Below are positions 53,760 to 61,249 of a DNA stretch of 64,000 nt, piece after piece. The notes under the pieces are model-generated. The model was not told where the DNA came from. It was given only the letters and a program-made list of their open reading frames with translations, and did not search any database. The stretch lies in contig CALRQP020000002.1 in the NCBI GenBank assembly GCA_943370355.1, positions 140,331-204,330 on the forward strand. Direction: 5' to 3'. The DNA is from JADCGM01 sp943370355. GTDB lineage: Bacteria; Pseudomonadota; Alphaproteobacteria; Sphingomonadales; Sphingomonadaceae. Made by a program: the position numbers and the translations under genes. The stretch's first letter is position 1. Each line of letters opens with the position of its first letter.

Positions 53760-54650
53760 TTAACCCGGAACCGGCCGGTCAAACTGCTTAAGGTCGACGG
53801 CGAGCAGATCCGGATAATCCTTCCGGGCTCGCTCGAGGAATTCAGGAGGAAGCTGGGCAACGTCGCGAAGCTTGTATCCGCTCCATGCTGCGAACATGTG
53901 CCCCGGCGCATCGCCCATCTCCATCCAATCCGGGTAGGGAAAGACGTAGGCACCGGAAACATCGGTAGGCAACCAATCCAGCGCCTCGTTATAATAGAGT
54001 TGTGCGGGCGTGGACTCGGTTCCCATTTCGAGGAACGTACCCGGCCAGTTGGCAGGTGGCACACGGATGCCATCGATCTTGATGATGTCGCCTTCGCGGC
54101 GGATCATCGCATATTTCGGCCGGGGCGCGGCCTTCGGCGAGCCTAGCGGTACCATGCCGTCCGGACTGGCGAAGTAGCCCGGATCGGAGGTCAGCGCCAT
54201 CGTGCGGGGCCGGATCGTGCTGCGCGTGATCGGATTGATGACTTGATCGACGAACCGCCCTGTCGCGAGGTCGCGAGCGAACGATAGATTGTGGCCGTGT
54301 ACGCGATAGCGTCGTTCGCCGATCTTGCGGTGGCGGGACAGCTCAATTCCCTCCCAGCGTACCACCGGTTGGGGCGCCCGTCCGATCGGCACCGCGACCA
54401 TGATGAAATGATACCAGTGCAAGATCTCCGCTTCGTCTGCGGTGCTTCGCTGGATACGCCAGGATTGGCGAAAATTTTCGATCGGATCATAGGTCAGGAA
54501 GTCCGAGGTCCAGCCCAGCGCGCCATGCTCCGATGCCCCTACGCTGCCGCCAGATCCGACGGCGGCCCGGCAATCGACGGAAGCCCCGGCGGCAAGGCCT
54601 GCGCCAGCGAGTGCCGCAAAGGCAGCGCGGCGGTTAACGGCGATCACCAT
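53760..54650 (-). CDS. DUF1838 family protein, Tat-exported (copy 5)
   Basis: A 296-residue protein with a twin-arginine leader (NRRAAFAALAGAGLAAGASVDC). The DUF1838 domain includes LHWYHFIMVAVPIGRAPQPVVRWEGIELSRHRKIGERRYRVHGHNLSFARDLATGRFVDQVINPIT and YPDWMEMGDAPGHMFAAWSGYKL, ending LPPEFLERARKDYPDLLAVD. It is the tandem sister of copy 4. A conserved His-Asn (HGHN/HAHN) pair and Trp-Met-Gly pattern recur in all the longer copies and are candidates for the functional site. It lies 261 bases before (downstream of) the LytTR gene on the same strand. Confidence 0.82.
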   Translation of the reverse strand: MVIAVNRRAAFAALAGAGLAAGASVDCRAAVGSGGSVGASEHGALGWTSDFLTYDPIENFRQSWRIQRSTADEAEILHWYHFIMVAVPIGRAPQPVVRWEGIELSRHRKIGERRYRVHGHNLSFARDLATGRFVDQVINPITRSTIRPRTMALTSDPGYFASPDGMVPLGSPKAAPRPKYAMIRREGDIIKIDGIRVPPANWPGTFLEMGTESTPAQLYYNEALDWLPTDVSGAYVFPYPDWMEMGDAPGHMFAAWSGYKLRDVAQLPPEFLERARKDYPDLLAVDLKQFDRPVPG

Positions 54651-54911
54651 ATCGAAACGCAGACCGCGGAAACGATACCGAGCGGCAAACTGCGTTCAGG
54701 TGGCGTGGCGCCATTCGCGTGTTTGCAAAGGCAGAGCTGGCAGGCCCAAAGCGCGTCCACGCTGTTTCGTTCGCTGTGCATGTTGGCATACCCCTGATTT
54801 GCTCAAGAAAGTCGTTGCCAACTCGGGCGCATTTCAAGCGCTTTGTCATGAACTCGAATTCGCGCCTTAGCATCTGGCACCAACGACGGCTCGTGCAGAG
54901 GCGTCAGGGCA

Positions 54912-55793
54912 TTAGGCAGAGAGCAAGGACGATTCCGTCAGCCGTACGGCATTCCAATAACTGCTGCTTACCGGGATCTTCGTCCCGTCCGCCAACACGA
55001 GCTGCATGCCGTTTTCGGTGTCGATCCGGGCAACCCGTCCAAACGAGATCCAATGCGAACGATGGATCCGAAGTCCACATTCCTTCGGCATCTGATCGAT
55101 TGCCCCGCCAAACGAATGGCGGATCATCCGTGTGCCAAAGGAGCCTCGAAGCTTGAGGTAATGTTCCTCCGCACTGATGGCCCACAAGTTACCCAGATCG
55201 TCGATACCTGCTGTCCGGCAAAAGTCTGGCAGACGAGACGCGTCATGATTTGGAGGCGCAGGACTGGCGGCTGTGCGTTCAGATTCGATCGTCTCAGTGG
55301 ACGAACCATATACCGGGAAACCGAACCGCATCATGAACAACAGGTTTAGCCCGGTCCAGATCAAGGCACCCGGGATGTTCACGAACAGAAATCTAGCGAC
55401 CGCTTGCGAGGCATTGTCGCTTTCTGACTGGCTCAGTTGCGTCGCGGGTGCAGCGGCGCGCGATATCCAGTCATACACAAGGAGATTATAGGGCCTGAAT
55501 ACCAGCAGACTGGTGACAAAGCCGATAACAAGAAGCAGGGACACCGGAAGTTTGCGGGCCCCCGGTAACCGGGCAAGAAGGGTGGTCGTAAGCCAGGCAA
55601 AGAAGGTTCCAGGCACGGTAAACATCGTGGCGAACGCGAGCGACGACATCAGATCGCTGTCGGGTGTCACAGAATACTGCAAAAACGTCTCGATACACGC
55701 GACGAGGATTGGTGCCACGATAAAGAACAGCAGTATCGGGCGGATACCACCGTTGGCCGCGCGTGACGTTTTCGCTGGCGCGCTCGATGTCAT
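54912..55793 (-). CDS. Membrane-bound LytTR-family transcriptional regulator
   Basis: A 293-residue regulator of the same architecture and exact length as the one at 30370. About four membrane spans lie between residues 18 and 160, then a linker and a C-terminal LytTR domain (LWAISAEEHYLKLRGSFGTRMIRHSFGGAIDQM, GLRIHRSHWISFGRVARID and KIPVSSSYWNAVR). No receiver domain is present. Standing at the head of the minus-strand DUF1838/TonB set, it is the likely regulator of that set, as its relative is for the first set. Confidence 0.87.
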   Translation of the reverse strand: MTSSAPAKTSRAANGGIRPILLFFIVAPILVACIETFLQYSVTPDSDLMSSLAFATMFTVPGTFFAWLTTTLLARLPGARKLPVSLLLVIGFVTSLLVFRPYNLLVYDWISRAAAPATQLSQSESDNASQAVARFLFVNIPGALIWTGLNLLFMMRFGFPVYGSSTETIESERTAASPAPPNHDASRLPDFCRTAGIDDLGNLWAISAEEHYLKLRGSFGTRMIRHSFGGAIDQMPKECGLRIHRSHWISFGRVARIDTENGMQLVLADGTKIPVSSSYWNAVRLTESSLLSA

Positions 55794-55948
55794 TGCCCAT
55801 TTCTAGGCACAAACGAAACCGCGCGCCAAGCTTGGACGGGACCCCGGGAGGGTCGCGCCTCTTCTGCGTCGCCCCCGCGCGTAGTCCGGCTCCGGTCGGT
55901 CGGTAGAGGACCTGCAAGGACCGACGCAGTGTTCTGATCGTCCTCGCT

Positions 55949-56632
55949 TCACGACGGTGCAGACAATTCGAGAAGCCGGCGGGCCGCTTCCGCCGACGAT
56001 GCCGGGTTTTGACCCGTTACCAGCTTTCCATCGACCACAACGAAAGAAGCCCAGTCGTCTCCTCTCTGGAAGGTGCCGCCATTGGCCTTGAGCATGTTTT
56101 CGACAAGGAATGGCACCACCTCGGTCAGTCCGACGCCCGCTTCCTCGGAATTGGTAAACCCGGTGACGTTATTTCCCGATACCAGCGGCCTGCCGTCCGC
56201 GCCTTTAGGATACTTGAAGACTGCCGGCGCGTGGCAAACTGCGCCGATTGGCCGACTGCGAGCTGCGAAGTCTTCTATTAAGGCTGTATTGACCGGATCC
56301 TCGGCTAGATCCCACAGGGGTCCATGTCCGCCCGGATAAAAGACCGCGTCGAAATTCTCTCCGGCCACTGTGGCCAACACGGCCGTGTTGGCCAGTGCCT
56401 TCTGAGCATTTTCGTCGGTTTTGAACCGTCGGGTCGCGTCGGTTTGGGCATCGGGATTGTCGCTCTTAGGGTCGAGCGGCGGCTGCCCGCCCTTGGGCGA
56501 AGCGAGCGTTACGTCCGCGCCCGCGTCCTTGAAGACATAATAAGGTGCGGCAAACTCCTCTAGCCAGAAACCTGTCTTCTTGCCGGTGTCGCCAAGCACA
56601 TCGTGTGAGGTCAAGACCATCAGAATTTTCAT
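55949..56632 (-). CDS. Type 1 glutamine amidotransferase/DJ-1/PfpI family protein
   Basis: A 227-residue protein from the ATG at 56632 (MKILMVLTSHD). It has the DJ-1/Hsp31 fold markers: Glu25/Glu26 (WLEEFAAPYYVF), ASPKGGQPPLDPKS, the PGGHGPLWDLAED loop and nucleophile Cys133 followed by His134 (GAVCHAPAVF). The set matches chaperone-type or glyoxalase III-type members that detoxify methylglyoxal or handle damaged proteins. It stands alone near the right edge of the repeat-bounded interval and may be a stress gene unrelated to the neighbouring import modules. Confidence 0.87.
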   Translation of the reverse strand: MKILMVLTSHDVLGDTGKKTGFWLEEFAAPYYVFKDAGADVTLASPKGGQPPLDPKSDNPDAQTDATRRFKTDENAQKALANTAVLATVAGENFDAVFYPGGHGPLWDLAEDPVNTALIEDFAARSRPIGAVCHAPAVFKYPKGADGRPLVSGNNVTGFTNSEEAGVGLTEVVPFLVENMLKANGGTFQRGDDWASFVVVDGKLVTGQNPASSAEAARRLLELSAPS

Positions 56633-57011
56633 GTGTAGACCTTTGCGCTGCAAATCCGCACTCGAGCGGCTGGCGTTATTTAACCAGAACGGTCGCCCTC
56701 AGTGACGAGACGCCAAGGGATGAATCTTGTTCCAACGTCGTCGATGTGAGGCACGCCGCACGTTGGGCATGACGGGCCGATTTTGCCGCCCAATCGATGC
56801 AGTCACGCCATTTGTCCACCGAACAGTGAGCGAGGTGGCGCGTCGTTGTTCCGGACTGCGACACGCCTCAATCCCGCTGTTCGGATGCGCAATGCCAGAT
56901 CCCAAAAAATCGTCGAGAACAAGGCTGCCGAGCTTGTAGACGGGCGCATGGATCACGCGGCATGTCGCAAAACGGTCGGACGAACGGGAACAGGCAGCCG
57001 AAACATAATAT
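56633..57011. other. Gene-free stretch before the right repeat
   Basis: About 380 bases without a supported coding region. Short open stretches on both strands have no family similarity and no ribosome-binding site. The promoter of the minus-strand DJ-1/PfpI gene must be within the first 150 bases. I see no mobile-element ends here besides the adjacent tRNA fragment. Confidence 0.4.
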
Positions 57012-57072
57012 TGGTGCGGGCGGTCGGAATCGAACCGACACTCCTTGCGGAACTGGATTTTGAGTCCGCGTC
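57012..57072 (-). repeat. Attachment-site-like direct repeat, copy 2 (3' fragment of tRNA-Leu CAA)
   Basis: Identical to 21799-21859 over 61 bases and in the same orientation. It carries the anticodon loop, variable arm, T arm, acceptor 3' strand and CCA, with no D arm or 5' half. Similarity continues at lower level to about 57152. It marks the right boundary of the putative island. Confidence 0.85.
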
Positions 57073-57119
57073 GGATATGTCCAAACTACTGATATTATTT
57101 GGGATATATCTGCTCTTCT

Positions 57120-57152
57120 GAGCTAATGTGCTAATCGCTGTGCTAGATTTCG
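57120..57152 (-). other. Possible 3' end of a lost integrase gene, copy 2
   Basis: The minus strand encodes RNLAQRLAH and a stop, the same residues as 21907-21939, with only synonymous differences and the identical 47-base spacing to the tRNA fragment. The codons upstream do not continue a recognisable integrase. Confidence 0.35.
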
Positions 57153-57257
57153 CCTGCGTTCCAATTTGCTTAGATGTTGGCAGAACATGACCCAAAACTG
57201 GCTTGATCGTCATGCCCGAATGCAAGGGCGCGCTGGACTTGCAAGACGTTCGGTCGC

Positions 57258-58829
57258 TTATCTGGCGCGAACACCGGCGCTGGGATAGCCTCCGCCACCA
57301 TATGCGGCATCCGCTGCCGCTCGATCGATAAACCCAGCGGCATTTTTCGGCAGGGCGTCGACGAATTCGACAATTTTGGGCTTTTTGTAACCCGCCAGCC
57401 GCGCACGGCAGTGGTCGATGAAGCTTTCCGGCGGGAAGTCGGTGCCCGGTTTGCGCACGATCAGCGCCTTGATGTTCTGGTCCCAGGTCGGGTCCGGGAC
57501 ACCGATGACGCAGACGTCGGCGACGCCTTCATGCTGCTTCAGGCAATTCTCGACCTCGGCAGGATAGACATTCTCGACGCCGGTCTTGATCATCGTGGTC
57601 TTGGGACCGACAAAGATGAGGCTCCCATCGGGTGCGCGCCGTCCGAGGTCGTGGGTGCGGTGCCAGCCGTCGATGACACGCCGGGCATTTTCCTCGGGCC
57701 GGTTCCAATAGCCGCACATGACGATCGGTCCGCGCGCGAGGATTTCGCCGGCTTCGCCGTGCGGCACCTCGTTGCCGTCGTCGTCAGCGACCTTGAACTG
57801 CACGAAGGGGACCGAGCGCCCTGCCCCGGTTCCGCCCATCCACAAAACCGACGTCAGCCCGCCGATCTCGGTCTGGCCATAGCCGCCCATGCGCCGGACG
57901 GCCGGCGCATGCGATGGCATGACCATCGGCATGAAATATTTCGACATCTGCGGATCGTCCCAGATCGACGACACGTCATATTTTCCGTCAAAGTTGGCAG
58001 CGCGCATCTGTAGGATGGTGGGCTGCGGCACGAAGGCATGGGTCAGCTTGTGCTCCTGGATATTCTCCAGCAATTCGACCGCATCCACACGCGACACAAA
58101 GGCGTTGCGACCGCCGGCGAGGAAGGTGCCGAGCGTCCCCATCAGCACACCGAGATGGAACATCGGTCCCGACACGAGATAGCCGGAAGTCTCGTCGATC
58201 GCCTGACTCATCATCGCCAGCCAGGCGACGATCAGCAGCGATTCATGGCTCAGCAACGCTGCACCCGGTCGCCCCGAAAACCCGGCCGTGTAAATCCCGA
58301 GCAGCGGCGTCGAAGTCTCGACCGGCGCGAACTCGGTTTCCGGGTCGGCTGCGGCGAGCAGCGCCTCATATTGATCCTCACCCGGGCAGCTGTCGTGGCA
58401 GATCCAGTTGCCATTCGGGCTCGTCCACCCCTGCCGCGCCGCGCGCATGCTGGAGCCGACCTCGGCCTCCTGCCAGAACACGACCTTCGGGTCGAAATCC
58501 TCAAGCGCAAAGGCGATTTCATCGACGGACCAGCGCCAGTTTGCCGGGCAGAAGATCGCCCCGACCCGCGCACTGGCCAGCAAGGTCTCGAGCACCCTAA
58601 AGCTGTTCTGGCCCAGCCACAGCACGCGATCGCCTTTGACTAAGCCCTTGCTGCGAAGCACACCCGCAAGGCGGTTCACCCGTTCGTTGAACTCGAGATA
58701 GGTGTAGCGATGCGCGCCATCGATCACGGCTGTCATCTGCGGTCGGCTGCGCGCCTGCTCGTGGAGCAGATCGCCCAGGCCATAGGCATGGACAGTCGCA
58801 TAGGGCTCGAGCGCGGCGTGCATTTTCAT
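57258..58829 (-). CDS. Acyl-CoA synthetase (ANL superfamily) with divergent active site
   Basis: A 523-residue AMP-forming-ligase fold. The ATP loop reads YTAGFSGRPGAALLSH instead of the usual TSGTTGxPKG, and the A10 region reads LPKNAAGFIDR, so the acylating lysine (GKI/GKV) is Phe. Other blocks are normal: YGQTEIGG, THDLGRRAPDGSLIFVGPKTTMIKTGVENVYPAEVE and DVCVIGVPD. Either it performs only part of the ligase reaction, or another lysine serves. It is the last gene of the minus-strand operon, and its ATG overlaps the stop of the ANL half-protein (ATGA). The pairing of two odd ANL proteins with a PaaK-like ligase suggests division of labour. Confidence 0.8.
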   Translation of the reverse strand: MKMHAALEPYATVHAYGLGDLLHEQARSRPQMTAVIDGAHRYTYLEFNERVNRLAGVLRSKGLVKGDRVLWLGQNSFRVLETLLASARVGAIFCPANWRWSVDEIAFALEDFDPKVVFWQEAEVGSSMRAARQGWTSPNGNWICHDSCPGEDQYEALLAAADPETEFAPVETSTPLLGIYTAGFSGRPGAALLSHESLLIVAWLAMMSQAIDETSGYLVSGPMFHLGVLMGTLGTFLAGGRNAFVSRVDAVELLENIQEHKLTHAFVPQPTILQMRAANFDGKYDVSSIWDDPQMSKYFMPMVMPSHAPAVRRMGGYGQTEIGGLTSVLWMGGTGAGRSVPFVQFKVADDDGNEVPHGEAGEILARGPIVMCGYWNRPEENARRVIDGWHRTHDLGRRAPDGSLIFVGPKTTMIKTGVENVYPAEVENCLKQHEGVADVCVIGVPDPTWDQNIKALIVRKPGTDFPPESFIDHCRARLAGYKKPKIVEFVDALPKNAAGFIDRAAADAAYGGGGYPSAGVRAR

Positions 58830-59512
58830 AGCGCGATCAATGCTTCCTTGGTGCCGCAGTTGCAGGCAGTGTCAAGGACGCGCCCTTCGACGCCCGTATC
58901 GAGATTGCTGAGCGGCGTGATACGGGGCATGCGCGAACTCAGGCGGAGCGTCCCGCCAGCGCCGTCCAGCGTCCAATCGCGATTGTCGTAATGAATGCCT
59001 CCCTTGGCGCACTCATAGGCAACCAGGGGTCCGAGAATGACCAGCCGCCGGGCATCGACGCCCGGCATGGCCTTGACCTCGTCATAGGCATCCGCGCGTG
59101 CCCAGACGGTGCGGCCGGCAAAGACCTTTGCCGGATCGTGGCCGAACATGCGCAGTCCCTCGAGCGAGGCCGCACCGATGCCGCAGATCGCGGGCACGTC
59201 GAACTGTCGGGCGATCGACTCGATGCGGCCGGCATCAAAATTGGTCGACTCCGCGTTGATCCCATACATGCCGAGATACTGAACGGCCTTTTCGAACGGC
59301 GCGAACTGAATGACCTCGGGCACCAGCGACACGACGAGGATCGTGCGGCCCGGCGCAAGGCCGAAGGTGCGCAGCAAGCGCGCGATCCCCAGCGACTGAC
59401 GTTCGAGTTCGTCATAGCGGGCCGGAAAAAATTCGGTGCGGCCGCCGGCCTTGTAGCAACCGACGATGTCGGGCCGCGTGCCGGTGATCGGATTCTTTGT
59501 CATGCCGTTCAT
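58826..59512 (-). CDS. Small ANL-like protein of unknown function
   Basis: A 228-residue protein that resembles the N-terminal part of AMP-forming ligases (FFPARYDELERQSLGIARLLRTFGLAPGRTILVVSLVPEVIQFAPFEKAVQYLGMYGINAES) but has no ATP loop, no C-terminal domain and no catalytic lysine. It ends with CNCGTKEALIAL, where a Cys-x-Cys is notable. ATGA overlaps with both neighbours show deliberate co-translation, so it is probably a real subunit and not debris. It could pair with the PaaK-like protein upstream or the ligase downstream. Function is unknown. Confidence 0.7.
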   Translation of the reverse strand: MNGMTKNPITGTRPDIVGCYKAGGRTEFFPARYDELERQSLGIARLLRTFGLAPGRTILVVSLVPEVIQFAPFEKAVQYLGMYGINAESTNFDAGRIESIARQFDVPAICGIGAASLEGLRMFGHDPAKVFAGRTVWARADAYDEVKAMPGVDARRLVILGPLVAYECAKGGIHYDNRDWTLDGAGGTLRLSSRMPRITPLSNLDTGVEGRVLDTACNCGTKEALIAL

Positions 59513-60816
59513 TGCTTGGTCACCCGCGGAATCTTGTGCGGTGGGCCGAGTTTCAGCAGTTCCTGTTCGTCGATCAGTTCGATGTGAACCGGGACGCCGA
59601 TCGCTTCGGCGATCTGGCCGTGGACGCGGCCGCGCAATTCGTCGAGGCTGGTGACGATGCGTCCGGCGTCATAGCCGACTCGCAGCTTGAGCGCGTCCAT
59701 CTCGCGGCCGGTGCGGATAATCTGGAACAGGCTCCCGCGCGTCTCGCTATGACCTTCGACAAGTCCCATGATTTCGCGCGGCAGGATCGAGCGGCCATCG
59801 ACGAGTATCTGGTCGGAGGTGCGCCCCAACACCTTGAAACGCGCATGGTTCTTGCCGCAGCCGCACTGGCCGCGGTGCACGGTCGCGAGGTCGCCCGAGC
59901 CGTAGCGGACCAGCGGGGTCAGCCGGTCGAGCAATGTCGTCACGACAAGCTCGCCGACCTCGCCATCGGCGATCGGCTCGCGCGTCACGGGATCGACCGT
60001 CTCGATGAAGGCGACATCCTCATAGGCATGGAAGCCGTCGTGCATCCGGCATTCGGTCGCGCCGGCCACTTCGCCGAGACTGGTCGTTTCGAACATTTCG
60101 AACCCCCAGCTGTCGGTGAGCTTCTTCAACCGGCCCGAGAGCGGCTCGCCGCCGAATATCGCGCCCTTGTAGCTCGACAAGGCCTCGACCGGATCTTCGC
60201 CGGTGCGCTCGAAATAATGTTCGAGCATCAGCAGCACGGGCGTTGAACACATCGACCACATGGTTGGGCGGAATCGCCGCGACCCTTCGACCGCGCGGGC
60301 AATCTCGTCGGGTGCGATCGAATAGGTAATCTCGGTCAGACCATATTGCGCATACATCCGGCGGCGATGACCGCCGCGGAAGGTGAACAGCATGTGGGTC
60401 AGATAGTCGCCGGGGCGCGCGCCGATATGCCAATTGTCCCGACCGTAAGCGAGTTCGCTACCCCCTGACACCCAATTGGGCACCGGCGTCGGATCGCCCG
60501 TCGTTCCCGAAGTGGTGCCGATAGACACCGTCTCGCCCGGAATATGGCTGCCCATGCCCCCGGCCGGGTCGTTATGCGCGTCGCGAAAGCGCCGGACGTC
60601 GTCCTTGTCGATGACCGGGGCCTTGGCGATAAAGTCCTGGATCGACTTGATGTCCGATGGCTTGACGCCCTTCGCGTCCCAGGTTTCGCGGACCAGCGGA
60701 GCCGAGCGATAGGCATGTTCGCAGATCGCCGCGAGCGCACCTTCCTGATAGCGATTCAGATAGTCGCGGCTGGCCAGTTCGATCGGATCGAGCACATCGG
60801 GAAATGTCTCGGCCAC
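59509..60816 (-). CDS. Phenylacetate-CoA ligase (PaaK) family protein
   Basis: A 435-residue AMP-forming ligase of the PaaK type, activating an aromatic or related carboxylic acid to its CoA ester. Blocks seen are the SIGTTSGTTGDPTPVP ATP loop, YGLTEITYSI, GAIFGGEPLSGRLKKLTDSWG, TSLGEVAGATECRMHDGFHAYED, LVVTTLLDRLTPLVRYGSGDLA and a Cys-rich HRGQCGCGKNHARFKVLGRTSDQILVDGRSILP typical of PaaK. I start at the GTG at 60816, four bases after the DUF35 stop. A codon at 60855 would overlap that gene by 35 bases. The acid substrate is unknown. Confidence 0.85.
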   Translation of the reverse strand: MAETFPDVLDPIELASRDYLNRYQEGALAAICEHAYRSAPLVRETWDAKGVKPSDIKSIQDFIAKAPVIDKDDVRRFRDAHNDPAGGMGSHIPGETVSIGTTSGTTGDPTPVPNWVSGGSELAYGRDNWHIGARPGDYLTHMLFTFRGGHRRRMYAQYGLTEITYSIAPDEIARAVEGSRRFRPTMWSMCSTPVLLMLEHYFERTGEDPVEALSSYKGAIFGGEPLSGRLKKLTDSWGFEMFETTSLGEVAGATECRMHDGFHAYEDVAFIETVDPVTREPIADGEVGELVVTTLLDRLTPLVRYGSGDLATVHRGQCGCGKNHARFKVLGRTSDQILVDGRSILPREIMGLVEGHSETRGSLFQIIRTGREMDALKLRVGYDAGRIVTSLDELRGRVHGQIAEAIGVPVHIELIDEQELLKLGPPHKIPRVTKQ

Positions 60817-60820
60817 GGGC

Positions 60821-61249
60821 TCAGGCTTTCTTCCAGTTCGGCAGGACCCAGCCATCCTTGATGGGAGTCCAGTCGATGGTGACCTTCATGCCAATCCGCA
60901 CATCCTCGGCGTCACAACCCGACACATTGGCGTTGAGCCGTGTCCCTGGCGCACCGTCGAGGTCGACCACGACCGGCACATAGACATAGTCTTCGCCGGT
61001 CTTGGGGTTCTTGTTGCAGATCGCGAAGCTGAATACCGTGCCCGTCCCTGGCAGCGTCGGCCACGTCTTGTTGCGGCTCTGGCACTGCGGGCAATAGGCC
61101 GTGGGCGGCATGCGGAAATGCCCGCAGTCAGCGCATTGGCAGGCGGTTAGCCGGCCCTCTTTGGCGGCCTGCCAGAAGGGCTCGGTATCGGGATTGGTGG
61201 TAATCGCGATCTGCTCGCCCGGCAGGGCACGCGCGGGTCCATAGGCCAT
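60821..61249 (-). CDS. Zn-ribbon/OB-fold DUF35 protein, thiolase partner
   Basis: A 142-residue DUF35 protein. A zinc ribbon at 37-56 (Cys39-x2-Cys42 and Cys53-x2-Cys56, with Cys37 beside) is followed by an OB-fold (GTGTVFSFAICNKNP, VYVPVVVDLDG, IGMKVTIDWTPIKDGW). Proteins of this type form stable complexes with lipid-transfer-protein-type thiolases and are needed for their aldolase or acyl-transfer activity, as in steroid side-chain breakdown. Its ATG overlaps the stop of the thiolase at 61249 by one base, exactly the gene order expected for such a pair. Confidence 0.9.
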   Translation of the reverse strand: MAYGPARALPGEQIAITTNPDTEPFWQAAKEGRLTACQCADCGHFRMPPTAYCPQCQSRNKTWPTLPGTGTVFSFAICNKNPKTGEDYVYVPVVVDLDGAPGTRLNANVSGCDAEDVRIGMKVTIDWTPIKDGWVLPNWKKA

